Made by a program: the position numbers and the translations under genes. Below, piece by piece: positions 40,159 through 50,300 of a DNA stretch of 64,000 nt (positions are counted from its first letter, which is position 1; each line of letters begins with the position of its first letter). The stretch is from Pantoea agglomerans NBRC 102470. Lineage in GTDB: Bacteria > Pseudomonadota > Gammaproteobacteria > Enterobacterales > Enterobacteriaceae. The notes under the pieces are model-generated. The model was not told the DNA's origin, did not search any database, and worked only from the letters and a program-made list of their open reading frames with translations. The DNA is taken from assembly GCF_001598475.1 (NCBI RefSeq), contig NZ_BCZA01000007.1, forward strand, positions 248,001 to 312,000, in the 5' to 3' direction.

Positions 40159-41205
40159 GTGAACTGTAAACCGATGCTTTTCGTGCTGGCGATGCTCTCC
40201 CTGTCGGCTCAGGCCGCCCAGAGCGGAAAAACGCTTGAGCACAAAGACTGGGAAGTTGTCTGTGATAACACCCTGACCTGTCGCATTGCGGGTTATGCCA
40301 AAGAAGAGGATCCCTCCGGCTCCATCCTGCTCACCCGTGCCGCTGGACCTGCAACGGAGACTGTGGGAGAGGTGACGCTGGGCGACACCGAAGATGACAG
40401 CAAACCGGCGGAAAAACTGACGCTGTGGATCAACGGAAAATCAGCCGGCGATCTGGTGGCGGCTGATGACAACTGGCGAATGTCTGCCAGCCAGACCTCC
40501 GCGGTAATCAGCGCCGTCAAAGGCAGCGGTAAAGTCGAGTTTAAAGGCGGTACAAAGCCTTTCCTGCTTTCCGGCGAGGGCGCTTATGCCGTGCTGCTGA
40601 AAGCGGACGACGTGCAGGGCCGTATCGGCACGCCAGGTGCGCTCACCAAAAAGGGCAATAAGCCGGAGAGCAGCGTGGCTAAGGCTGTGCCCGCGCCGGT
40701 TATTCAGGCGGCAAAAACCCTCAGCGGCGAACCCCGTTTGCTGACCGCACCAGAAATCGACGCGCTGAAAACCCGACTGCTTTCTACGGTGAATCACAAT
40801 GACGATGACACGTGCGACAGCCTGTATTCACCTGCAGAAAACAGTGACCCGGAAACCGACGGACTCACGCTTACGCCACTGGATGACACACACGCTTTGC
40901 TTTCGGCGCTCTGCTGGCGTGCCGCTTATAACGAAGGATATGGCTACTGGGTCATTGATAATCAGCTGAAAGGCACGCCAGTGCTGGTGACCATTTCCGG
41001 GTCGGATTACGACAAGGGCGAGATTACCAATGTGCAGAAAGGCCGCGGTATTGGTGACTGCATGAGTCAGGAAAGCTGGGTATGGGACGGCCAGGCTTTC
41101 CGCAAAAGCTATGACGGCGGGACCGGCATGTGCCGTTATATCCATGCGGGCGGCACCTGGGATCTGCCGACACTGGTAACGGATGTGAAGCCTGTTTCGG
41201 GTTAG
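40159..41205 (+). CDS. DUF1176 secreted protein
   Basis: This 348-aa protein has a signal peptide (FVLAMLSLSAQAA). The DUF1176 layout follows: KDWEVVCDNTLTCRIAGY with paired cysteines near residues 35 and 41, and a C-terminal GRGIGDCMSQESWVWDG segment. It is a periplasmic protein of unknown function. GAGGGAA precedes the GTG/ATG region and supports the start. It is the last core-like gene before leuX. Confidence 0.82.
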   Translation: MNCKPMLFVLAMLSLSAQAAQSGKTLEHKDWEVVCDNTLTCRIAGYAKEEDPSGSILLTRAAGPATETVGEVTLGDTEDDSKPAEKLTLWINGKSAGDLVAADDNWRMSASQTSAVISAVKGSGKVEFKGGTKPFLLSGEGAYAVLLKADDVQGRIGTPGALTKKGNKPESSVAKAVPAPVIQAAKTLSGEPRLLTAPEIDALKTRLLSTVNHNDDDTCDSLYSPAENSDPETDGLTLTPLDDTHALLSALCWRAAYNEGYGYWVIDNQLKGTPVLVTISGSDYDKGEITNVQKGRGIGDCMSQESWVWDGQAFRKSYDGGTGMCRYIHAGGTWDLPTLVTDVKPVSG

Positions 41206-41416
41206 AGCTATTGTTTTGCTAATGAAACATGAGTTCTGAAGCGACTGCTTTACGGCGGGCGAGTGTGAGTGAAGAATTCCTGACAAGGATGCCACGCAGT
41301 GTCCCTGAGAACCCGAAAGCCGTTTTTTTCAGCAGTTGCACCTTCGCCTGCGGATAAGGGTTGCGGAAACAGGGGGTAACGGTATAATCCTCAACGTTTT
41401 CCGCATACCCTTCAGT

Positions 41417-41501
41417 GCCGAAGTGGCGAAATCGGTAGACGCAGTTGATTCAAAATCAACCGCCGCGAGGCGTGCCGGTTCGATTCCGGCCTTCGGCACC
41501 A
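41417..41501 (+). tRNA. leuX: tRNA-Leu (CAA)
   Basis: The 85-base gene folds as a class II tRNA: acceptor stem GCCGAAG/CTTCGGC, D-arm with GGTAGAC, anticodon loop TTCAAAA giving CAA, a long variable arm (CCGCGAGGCG), T-loop GGTTCGATTCC, and an encoded CCA. It matches E. coli leuX. leuX is a known insertion site of integrative islands in enterobacteria, and composition changes right after it here. Confidence 0.97.
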
Positions 41502-41514
41502 AATATGCAAATTT

Positions 41515-41541
41515 AAGTCGCTTAAGGGCGGCTTTTTTTTT
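41515..41541 (+). terminator. Intrinsic terminator of leuX
   Basis: GTCGC pairs with GCGGC (one G-U) around TTAAGG, followed by nine T. Confidence 0.75.
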
Positions 41542-41624
41542 CTGGGATTTTATTTTCTGTCCGGGTATGTCAACGGAAGTGATAAATATCCAATATGCCT
41601 TGTTCGCACAATGGTCATTTTCAA

Positions 41625-43094
41625 TCAAATAACCCCAAGCTTTGCATACACTTCTTTTTTCTCTTTCATGCTGTTATCCAATGGTGCTACTCGCAATGCC
41701 GCTTTCAAATAAGCTGCAGCACCAGAGTAATCACGCATTTGCTCGCAAACTAAAATGAGTTGGCTTAACACATGGAACTTCATTGGAGTTGTTTGGTTTA
41801 CTTTCTCCAATAGTGCTCTTGCTTCAGGATATTTTGCTTCAAGGCCAAGGATAGATGATTCTAAATACATGGTAGTCGCGTTTTCTGCTTCAACTTGCTT
41901 TCTTTGCGACAGCCAGGATTTTGCTTGACTGATATTGCGCAACTGTAGGTTTGTCTTAACTATCAGCTCGAACAAAGCCGCAGGTTGAGTCAATTTACCT
42001 TCGAGCAAGATCGCTTTATTATCTTCTACAACTTTTTCAAAGTCGAATAAGCGATTGGCGCGGTACAAGGCAATAAGTTGCTGATGTAAAGCTTGTAGAT
42101 CTTTACTGCGGCCATACTCCTGCGACGCTAACTGAGCAGCCTTTTGGTAAGATTGATTGGACATGGCTTCAAGTACCGCACTTGACCAGTCCTGATCAAG
42201 TTTAGTCTGAAAAACGGGAGCAATAGCACCAACTTTTAGTTGCTTAGTGGTAGCTGCATCAAATGCATGAATTAAGTCGGAAATAGTTGAAAAGCGATCC
42301 TCCGCTCGTTTTTGTAAGCAGGTAAGAACCACTTGCTCCAGGTCCGTATGAATAGAGCTATTAATCTCTGTTGGAAGCTTGAAAGGTGCGTGGCGCTGAA
42401 CTTGTGCTGGCGTATCATGGGGCAGCTTTCCTGTCAGCAGCTGGTATAGCAAAACACCTAAGCTATAGATGTCGCCCAATAGTAGCTCTTCCAGACTACC
42501 TCTACGACTATCGACGTTGGAGAACTCTGGGGCCGAATACAACACAGTCCCGCCATTTTCTCGGGTACGAACGTAAATTTCTTCTGGTAAAGCTGAGCTG
42601 CCAAAGTCTGTCAACTTCACCAGGTCCCGTTCGCCAACCAAAATGTTATGTGGCTTAATATCTCCATGGGATATTGGCATTGGTAGTTCGGCCAAATAAT
42701 GTACAGCACAGAGCACTTGACGATATATTCTGAATAAACGTTCATAGGTCTGGCCAAAATTACGCTGCCTGTCATCGAGCTTTTGCGCCAGGGTTTGGCT
42801 TGGGAAATATTCCATTTCAATATAGAACCATTCATTATCTATACGGCCCATATCAAAAATTTGCACAATATTTTCGTGGGGCTCGACGTCTAAAAGCTCT
42901 TTACCTTCGGCAAGTTGGCGGTCTTCCCGAGTAATATCCTTAGGGATTTTTACTGCGACAATTTTACCATCTTGCAGGCGCTCCGCCCGCCATACCCAAC
43001 CGTGGCTGCCATCACCAAGGCATTCAAGTAACAGGTATTTGTCACCAAGGCGTTTATTCGTCCCTGGCAAAAAATGTGCTGATTTAATATTCAC
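41625..43094 (-). CDS. Ser/Thr protein kinase with C-terminal helical repeats
   Basis: The 489-aa protein has a full eukaryote-like kinase domain: glycine loop GDGSHGWVW (27-35), catalytic lysine K49 in VAVK, HGDIKPHN (143-150) with catalytic D145, and DFG (163-165). A C-terminal TPR-like helical region follows from about residue 300. All catalytic residues are present, so it is probably active. No transmembrane helix is seen, so it is cytosolic. It is the last gene of the operon and overlaps the upstream gene by four bases. It may phosphorylate another component of the system or a host target. Confidence 0.9.
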   Translation of the reverse strand: MNIKSAHFLPGTNKRLGDKYLLLECLGDGSHGWVWRAERLQDGKIVAVKIPKDITREDRQLAEGKELLDVEPHENIVQIFDMGRIDNEWFYIEMEYFPSQTLAQKLDDRQRNFGQTYERLFRIYRQVLCAVHYLAELPMPISHGDIKPHNILVGERDLVKLTDFGSSALPEEIYVRTRENGGTVLYSAPEFSNVDSRRGSLEELLLGDIYSLGVLLYQLLTGKLPHDTPAQVQRHAPFKLPTEINSSIHTDLEQVVLTCLQKRAEDRFSTISDLIHAFDAATTKQLKVGAIAPVFQTKLDQDWSSAVLEAMSNQSYQKAAQLASQEYGRSKDLQALHQQLIALYRANRLFDFEKVVEDNKAILLEGKLTQPAALFELIVKTNLQLRNISQAKSWLSQRKQVEAENATTMYLESSILGLEAKYPEARALLEKVNQTTPMKFHVLSQLILVCEQMRDYSGAAAYLKAALRVAPLDNSMKEKKEVYAKLGVI

Positions 43095-43648
43095 ATCAAC
43101 ACCTCATTGTGAATTCTGTCCAAAACAATCATGCTCATATTTTTGATAAATAAAAAGCGACTAAACACCACCTCAACATCAGGAGCGGCGCTGACTTGGG
43201 TACCAGTGGACGAAGTAAAACCCATGCGGCAAATGTCTTTCAGTTTTCGGGTATCAGGTGAACCTACTAAGCCTTGGCTCCAGGCACTGAGGACCAGGGT
43301 TTTGGGGCAATGATTCCAGCGCTGCGCTGCTTCCAGTAAGTTTTTTAATTTTTCTTCTAGCTTTTGCTGCCCCTTTGCTGAACCATCAAAGCGTTCAAAT
43401 TCGATTAAACACACAGGCGATGCAGAAGATTTATGAAACCAGCCCGAGTCTGAGCGAATATCAGCACCAAATGTACCTGGAGCCGGACATTCCACTACCG
43501 CCATAAATGACTGTTCATGTCCGAATGTATTCCAAACGCTACAGCCTAAGCTGTGGACCAATACATCCTGGTCCAATAGCTTACCGCTTGCTAAAAGTGG
43601 AAACGTCTCATTTACCCAAGCTACTTCAGGCATAGGCACCTTAGCCAT
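43091..43648 (-). CDS. Unknown protein, possible PD-(D/E)xK-like nuclease
   Basis: This 185-aa protein begins MAKVPMPEVAWVNETF at an ATG overlapping the HerA stop by eight bases. The central stretch ADIRSDSGW, then CLIEFERFDG and a helix GQQKLEEKLKNLLEA, resembles the D...E-x-K layout of PD-(D/E)xK nucleases. The expected lysine is glutamate or missing here (IEFER), so the call is weak. It sits between the HerA-like and kinase genes. I do not recognise a family. Confidence 0.55.
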   Translation of the reverse strand: MAKVPMPEVAWVNETFPLLASGKLLDQDVLVHSLGCSVWNTFGHEQSFMAVVECPAPGTFGADIRSDSGWFHKSSASPVCLIEFERFDGSAKGQQKLEEKLKNLLEAAQRWNHCPKTLVLSAWSQGLVGSPDTRKLKDICRMGFTSSTGTQVSAAPDVEVVFSRFLFIKNMSMIVLDRIHNEVLM

Positions 43649-45326
43649 TGAAAGAGCCCCAAACACGCAATACCTCCGGTGATTCACCACCATGAATTAA
43701 TGCCTTACTACCAACTTTAACAAGCAGTGGTGCAGGGATTGAACGACCACACACCAGAGCTTCACCGGTTGATAAACTCGGAAGTTCTTCCAGGTCAGCT
43801 TTGCTCACCATATCTGATGCTTTAGCTATAAATCGTTGATCGTCTGGGTTCTTTAAGCGCATCGTAATTAGCGTATTGCACTGAGAGGTCACATCTGAAT
43901 CTAATTTCGATGGACGCTGGCTCACAACGCCAAATCCAACACCAAATTTACGACCTTCACCGGCGATCTTTTTAATAATGCGGTGACTGACTGCATTGCC
44001 ACCGGCCGGAGCAAAATTATGGCCTTCTTCGTAAATGATAAAGCATGGGCGCAGCGGGTCCGTTTTGCTCGAGGCCGCCTTTAATATTTCACTAGATAAC
44101 AGTGCACAAATGACTTGCTTAGCGGTATCACTCAAACCTTGTAAGTCAACAACGACTAAACGCCCTTGTTGATTGCTCGGGCGTCCCACCATTTTGTAAA
44201 TATCAGTTGGCTCAGCCATCGTTGCACTGTAAAAACTTTTGGCTTCATTAAGCACGCGTGAAAGCTTCATCGAGGCGACGGCGGCACTACGGCCTGATAA
44301 CGCCTTCGCCTCAGCTTCAGAAAGGTCGTCCCACTCTTTTAACTCTTCAATGCCATCACCTAATAAGAAGCGTAGGCGGTTAATATCTCGTGGCTCGGTC
44401 TTATCTGCTGAGCGCCAATAACGAATTGCAACATCGAGTACCCGTTGTTGCGGTTCCGTTAAACCAGGTAATATTTCAGCAATATCGTCCATTTCAAAAT
44501 GGTCAAACTGAAGCGCTAATGGCGTATTCTTACTAGCGTATTTATGTTTAAAAGATTCGTGCTGTGGAGAGAAAACCTGAATACCTGCACCGGCGGCTTG
44601 CAGCTTTTCAAAGGTCTGTTTTATCAGTGGTAGTGCTTCTTGATCACGCTTATCGTCAGTGGCTTCTAAGAAGCTTGAGAATTGCAGATTACCGCCAGCG
44701 AGGGCTTTACCATATTCACCATGTGGATCAAATACTACTACAGTACCGTTATTAACCGCGACTAAACGCTCAATAATGCGGCCAACAGTATAAGACTTAC
44801 CTGAACCCGTCATTGCCAGAACTGCCAGATGCTCAGTGACCAACTTGTTCACGTCAATAAAAACAGGAACTGTATTCTCGCCTTTGTCGTAGCCTACCAG
44901 GTTGCCCAAGTGCAAACTGGAGTGTTCATTAAATTCGTAAAAATCACTCAAAAACTGGAAATCGACGGTTTCAACAGCAGTACCAGGGTTAAGTGGGCGA
45001 CGTGGAATTTTGATTTGACGAGTAACAGGATCGCGGTAACCAACCAGCTCGACCTGAGCAAACATATTCTCACCAGTTACATTCGCACCGGGCAAAAGCT
45101 CAAGCTCAGTCACACCATCGCCAAAGCCGGCGTTGTAGAGCATATTGGTACGACTGATCTTGGTCACTCGCCCCAGTACGGCGACTTGCCCCTCATCTTT
45201 GCGTTCCTGGTGCATAATGCGTACAAACTCACCACGGCGTACTGAAAACGAGTCTTGCACAGCCATAGTTAACTGGCTGGCATCACCAGTGTTACCGACT
45301 AATTTACCTAAAACTTTATAAGCCAT
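43641..45326 (-). CDS. HerA-like DNA translocase ATPase (DUF87)
   Basis: The 561-aa protein has an N-terminal barrel region (HAS-type), Walker A in AMTGSGKSYT (171-180), Walker B CFIIYEEGHNF (428-438) and the HerA motif GVVSQRPSKLDSDV. HerA forms hexameric rings that pump DNA and works with NurA nuclease in archaea and in bacterial defence. The neighbouring gene (overlap of 11 bases) encodes a NurA-like protein, which supports a HerA-NurA pair. The family is firm; defence use is inferred from context. Confidence 0.92.
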   Translation of the reverse strand: MAYKVLGKLVGNTGDASQLTMAVQDSFSVRRGEFVRIMHQERKDEGQVAVLGRVTKISRTNMLYNAGFGDGVTELELLPGANVTGENMFAQVELVGYRDPVTRQIKIPRRPLNPGTAVETVDFQFLSDFYEFNEHSSLHLGNLVGYDKGENTVPVFIDVNKLVTEHLAVLAMTGSGKSYTVGRIIERLVAVNNGTVVVFDPHGEYGKALAGGNLQFSSFLEATDDKRDQEALPLIKQTFEKLQAAGAGIQVFSPQHESFKHKYASKNTPLALQFDHFEMDDIAEILPGLTEPQQRVLDVAIRYWRSADKTEPRDINRLRFLLGDGIEELKEWDDLSEAEAKALSGRSAAVASMKLSRVLNEAKSFYSATMAEPTDIYKMVGRPSNQQGRLVVVDLQGLSDTAKQVICALLSSEILKAASSKTDPLRPCFIIYEEGHNFAPAGGNAVSHRIIKKIAGEGRKFGVGFGVVSQRPSKLDSDVTSQCNTLITMRLKNPDDQRFIAKASDMVSKADLEELPSLSTGEALVCGRSIPAPLLVKVGSKALIHGGESPEVLRVWGSFNG

Positions 45327-46473
45327 TATTCAATCCCTCATCGAGGCCTGCCAACCACCCTGCCTCAATATCATTATTCTTTAGAGCCTGGTGTAAACCC
45401 TGGCGATAAAACGTAGCAAATTTAGGTAAAATGCCAAGCTGTTGATAGCCAAGTAATTGTGGCAACGGCATTGCATTACCTTTGTTTTGCATATCCAGCA
45501 CTATCAGGCGAGAGGCAACTAAATCGAGATCAGCACTTTTCCATTCTGGTTCGTCACCCGCTAATTGCACCATTTTTATCTGTCCACCTCGGGCACTACG
45601 GAAGTGAAAACCAATTAAACCTTGCTTAGCTTCAATGTTGGGTTCAATGCGGTTTTCTTGCTCAGACAAACGATATGCGATGGTGCGCGAATAGTTGCCT
45701 AAAATGCCATTGATAAATCGCAAATCCCCCACGCCCACCAAACTTTCATCCAGCCCTACCAGATTTTGCATCAACTCTTTAGAAAAACCATCAGATGCTA
45801 AAATTTGTTTGCGGCCTTGTTCGGTACGTAAATCTTGTTTGGCGATACTTACAATTGCACTAAAGCGCTCAGCCAAAATGCTCGCAAGCACTACACCATT
45901 TTGATTCCAGGGAAAAATTTTAGAGCGATGGTTTTGCCAAAAAGTTTCTATCACTTGCCTGGTTTTTTCGTACTCTAGTTTATGACGGACATTGCGCTCC
46001 AGCGGAGCCATATCCCGTGCTAAAAACAACGGCGTATCCAGCAAAATTAAATCGCCAGGCTCATAACTTAAAAGTTTTTTCTCAACTAACTGATAAGAAT
46101 GACGAATTTCAATTAAATCAAGTCGTTTACGCTGTGCTTCAAAATCAATATCATCCAGTTCTGATACCGAGTCGCTACCCACCGTGCTGACTTTATTGTC
46201 ATCTATTAGCAAATCTGTGCGCACTGCCGCACTGGCATAAATAAAACCACCCAATACCTTGTCTAAGCACGATTTAGTCGCAATACCAGCTACGCGTAAA
46301 TTGACGATTGTGGGCTTCGGGACCGCCTTCACTAAGCCAGCATCACGGAACAGCGGCGCCACTTGCTCAATATCACGGACCTGTTTAAGCAAGCGTCCTG
46401 CGCTTCCCGGTAAGCGAAGCTGGCTATCGATGGCGAGAGATTGCGCTAAATTCATCGTTTTGTTCTCATTCAT
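45316..46473 (-). CDS. NurA-like nuclease domain protein, degenerate motif I
   Basis: This 385-aa protein overlaps the HerA gene. It contains LRVAGIATKS (59-68) where NurA has its metal-binding V-D-G-S, and GDLILLDTPLF (140-150), which matches the second NurA acidic motif (hydrophobic strand then D). The first aspartate appears replaced by alanine (A62 in VAG), so it may be catalytically weak or the alignment may be shifted. The C-terminus has GFHFRSARGGQIKMVQL, as in NurA. The start at 46473 has a GGAG site nine bases upstream. Assignment rests on motifs and HerA adjacency. Confidence 0.6.
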   Translation of the reverse strand: MNENKTMNLAQSLAIDSQLRLPGSAGRLLKQVRDIEQVAPLFRDAGLVKAVPKPTIVNLRVAGIATKSCLDKVLGGFIYASAAVRTDLLIDDNKVSTVGSDSVSELDDIDFEAQRKRLDLIEIRHSYQLVEKKLLSYEPGDLILLDTPLFLARDMAPLERNVRHKLEYEKTRQVIETFWQNHRSKIFPWNQNGVVLASILAERFSAIVSIAKQDLRTEQGRKQILASDGFSKELMQNLVGLDESLVGVGDLRFINGILGNYSRTIAYRLSEQENRIEPNIEAKQGLIGFHFRSARGGQIKMVQLAGDEPEWKSADLDLVASRLIVLDMQNKGNAMPLPQLLGYQQLGILPKFATFYRQGLHQALKNNDIEAGWLAGLDEGLNNGL

Positions 46474-46475
46474 GC

Positions 46476-47324
46476 TTATAGCGCTCCTGTGCGTAGCTGC
46501 TCGCTAAGTAATGGGGCATAAGCCCAATATTGCGAGGATTGTAGGCATGTTTTACCGGTGGCTGTTATGTCCGCTTCGTTGATAAAATCGTGCTGCCGCA
46601 ACATCTCACCCCGCTTGACAATATCAAGGCTGTTAACGTCAAACATCAGCTTAACCGCGTTATGCTCAGACAACGCTTGTAAGCTCATGCCACTTCCAGC
46701 ATAGAGTAGTAGCAATACAACCAGATCGTAATTATCTGGTGTGTAGTCAGTTGATGGCGCGTTAGGTTCGATGATTCGTTCAGCAATGCCTGCGTGGTCC
46801 ACAAACCAATTCAACCAGCTCACCAGGATCTCACTATGATCGAGTAAATTTAACGACCATAAAGGTAACGTGGTAAAGGCTAATAACCCACTGTTGCTGT
46901 GTTTTCGTATGTAGCGGGTATGCACCACATCACCGGCCTGGTGCTGGTGGCGATCTGCACTGCCAGTAAAGCCAGCAATAGCCTGGTCTGTTTCACTGGT
47001 TAGCAAAGCGGTTAGCCCCGGTTCTTGCATCTTCAAAGCCGCTGAAACTAATTGCCAATCCAGTGGGGAGGGCAATTGCGCTAATAAGGTAAATTGTTCA
47101 GCTTTCAGGTTTATTACCAAAGCGGCACAACCTGCCTGCATAGCCCAGTGATACAGGTGCTGCATAGTATTAGCGTCAGTCAACTCTTCTGCTTGCACTA
47201 TTAACAAACCGCTGGCTGGCGGCGAGCTAATCCAATCCTTCGTTAAGGGAGTAGCCCCCGCAACAGTTTGCAAAAAACGGCCTTTACGATTACTGGCCAG
47301 TGCCGCAGATAAATAAAGACTCAT
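46476..47324 (-). CDS. Defence-operon protein of unknown family
   Basis: This 282-aa protein starts MSLYLSAALASNRKGRF; AGGTG six bases upstream supports this ATG over 47351. It has an alpha/beta N-terminal half (GLLIVQAEELTDANTMQ) and a C-terminal helical, winged-helix-like part (LSEHNAVKLMFDVNSLDIVKRGEM). I recognise no catalytic motif. It lies between the giant ATPase (10-base gap) and the NurA-like gene (2-base gap), so it is probably a structural or adaptor subunit. Confidence 0.6.
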   Translation of the reverse strand: MSLYLSAALASNRKGRFLQTVAGATPLTKDWISSPPASGLLIVQAEELTDANTMQHLYHWAMQAGCAALVINLKAEQFTLLAQLPSPLDWQLVSAALKMQEPGLTALLTSETDQAIAGFTGSADRHQHQAGDVVHTRYIRKHSNSGLLAFTTLPLWSLNLLDHSEILVSWLNWFVDHAGIAERIIEPNAPSTDYTPDNYDLVVLLLLYAGSGMSLQALSEHNAVKLMFDVNSLDIVKRGEMLRQHDFINEADITATGKTCLQSSQYWAYAPLLSEQLRTGAL

Positions 47325-47334
47325 CGCGTCACCT

Positions 47335-50300
47335 CTATAAACCAGTGGCAAAGGTAAGGCGCATTTTTACAATGCCTTTGTCTACAAGTCCTTTCTGTTG
47401 CTCAGGTGTTAACACGGGCTCCTGATTTTGGCTCAAAGCCTGATAAATCGGTTGCCAATCCGCCAGTGTTAAGCCTGTATCTTTTAATATTTGCTCACCT
47501 TGACTCTGCCATTTGGCTTGGGTGCTTTCACACACCTGTTGAAGTTCTCTGATACCCAAATTGCTCACATCCTCCAGAGTCAACGCTGCTGGTTCCGCTT
47601 GCTTTTGAGAAGCCAATAGCGGTTTTAATAACGGCAGCCAGCTGTTTACTTGCTCAATGCAGTTGCGTCTTACTTGGTTTAGACGCTCTTCAATTTTAAG
47701 TAGCTGGCCTTGAATCGGTGTAAGTTGACCGCGTGCCGGTTTTAAAAGCTCTTCTGGTAAATCCCGTAACGATGAAAACTGCCCATTGCGCAAACTGTTT
47801 TGCATACTTTGACGCTTGCTCTCGGCATCGTTGGGGAGATCGGCAGTAGCATCTTCAATGAGCTGTAATTTCATTACCAGTTTTGGTAGCTCTGCAATGT
47901 CATCGGTGAACTGATACTCAGCCGTGGCGCTACTAAGCCATTCTTGCAGTTGTTGTGCACGTAGTTTTTGCTCTGTGAGGTTATTAACCAGCTTACTAAA
48001 TCGTTCTTTGCAGTTGCGGTAGCTGGACAAAATATGCCCCTGAATCTCCGCTATCGGCAACTGTTGATCATTTTGCAGATTTAAACCCACTTCTTGCGCT
48101 AAGGCTGAAAGCTTGTCATGCGCTCTACCTAAATCGAGTTTACGCAGGTAATGCAGTAAGGTATCGCTGTCTGCTTGCTGCTCTTTTCGGCCAGTGGCAC
48201 TGCTGGTATCGTCTTTTAACGCTCCGTCTAAAATATGACCTATGGTGCGGAGCGTGTTGGTGTACAGACGTTTCGGGAAATTCGTCAGCGGGGCACACTC
48301 TGTTTCAACATCTATGATTAAATCAGCGAGTCGGTTGTTGATACGCTCAGCGCTGCGCTCAACAAACTCGGCAAATAAACAGGCCTGTTCAATCCGTTGA
48401 TAAAGCGAGGTCGTTTTGTCTTCTAAGCTGAGAATATGGGCATCTTTTAGCATAGGTCTGGAACTATTAAGCGGTTTAACCTTTGCTACCAGCTCCAGCA
48501 CTTCAGCACGTTTGTGGATAAGCCCTGCCAATACTTTCGTGTCGTTGGCCTCGACCATATCAGCCAGTTGTTCTTCTTGCTGTTTGAGCACGTTAAATAG
48601 CGATTGTGCTTTTTCCAGCTGCTCTTTAGCTTCCACGGTGACGAAACCCAGCTTATTTTTACCCAGTGGCGCGAACATTTCATTAATGCGTGCATAACCA
48701 TACACGCGGCTCATGACTTCCACATTGGTTGCGTAGCTGCCCATATCGTTACCGCGGAACCAGTTTTGCGCTTCTCTAATGGCATTTTCTAAGCGGGAGC
48801 GCGGGTAGTGCTCCCAAACTGCCTGTTTTTCTGTTGGATTGGTTAAAGTGAGTAAGTTCAGCTCTCCACACCACCACATCCAGTCATTAAACACGCCTTT
48901 GGCGGTAACACTCGTTTCAGCCACATAGGCGAAATAAAACTGTTGCTTAAAGCCTTCGAATTGCCACTTGTGCTTTTTATTAGGGTGAGCAATACGGGCT
49001 AAAAATAATGGGATCTGCGCCTGGCTTCGCTGCACATTATTAAGTTCAGTAAATAGCCCGGCATGTTCATCGGCCGTGTAACCTTTGGCAATATAGCTGC
49101 CCGGCACCTTAAGTTTATCCAACAAGCTGCTTAGCTCATTCACTGGCACGCCGTGTTGCTGCTGTAAATCGAGAATGCCATTTAACTCAGGGTGAGCAAT
49201 GGCCAGCTGATACCACCCTTTAAAAAACAGGTCTCGGTCATTAGGTGATAATTTACCATCTACCTTTAACGGCCAGGCAATTAAACCGCGCTGCTGCAAA
49301 CGCTGGCGCCACTTGTGAATGGCATCCGTGGCAAAGGTTGTCAAGGCATGCAGCTTGTTTTTGAATTTCGCGGTAAAGCTGTCGGCAGTTAAATTCACGC
49401 CGTGTAACTGGCATGCTGCCAAACTTAAGCCAATACGCTCTAACTGGTCTGCTTCGCTTGGGTTGACATAATGCAGCAGTATCGTATCACGTAACTCATT
49501 TCTTTCATCCAGTCGGCTGTATTGCTCCATGAGATGTGCAGATGCGGTTAACGCTAATACTGGCGTGCGACCATTTTGGTGGCTGTGGTTTGCCGCAAAG
49601 GTGTGAAGATTGTTCAGTTCAATTAGGTTACTGACCCAGGCAAACAAGGCTTTACCTTCTGGGTGAAGCTTAAATCCATCCAGGGTAAGTAAACCACCCT
49701 GGCGGCCACGTGGCTCGGTTAAAATGGCCAGAGATGCATCGTCGCTGCCCGCTTTATTACTCAGCAAGTTTTCATCATAGGTCCAGTTGTTATCCAGTAA
49801 TCTCACAAAGCCCGTTACACGGGCTAATGCCTTGATGAGTGGCTTCTGGCTACTTTGTTTGCTTAGTTCACTCATCGCCTGTTCATGAGCATCGCCCATG
49901 GCGGGATCTTTAAAAATCAGTGAGTTTTGCTGGGCACTGCGATAGCGCAAATCCAGGCGCAGTAACATCGCCACACTGGGGCCAATATGCGTTGCTTCGC
50001 TGGCGTCCAGTTCGGTAGTTTCACCCACTAGCTTGTGCCATAAGGCATCGGCAGCAAATTCAATTGCTGGGTGGTCATACAGCAAGCTGAGTAAGTATTT
50101 AAACTCACCTTTTGACAGAGGCAGCAATACTGCGCCTTTATCGCCGCTTGCGGCTTGTTCTTTAATCGAAAAAGTACGCAGGTTATCCAGCAAAGTATCT
50201 AAGTTCAGCGCTTGATCTACTGCAGGGTAGTACCATTCATCTTTATCGCGGCGGAATTTGGCTTGCTCCAGGGCTTGTCGGCACTGTAGGCGGTCAATGC

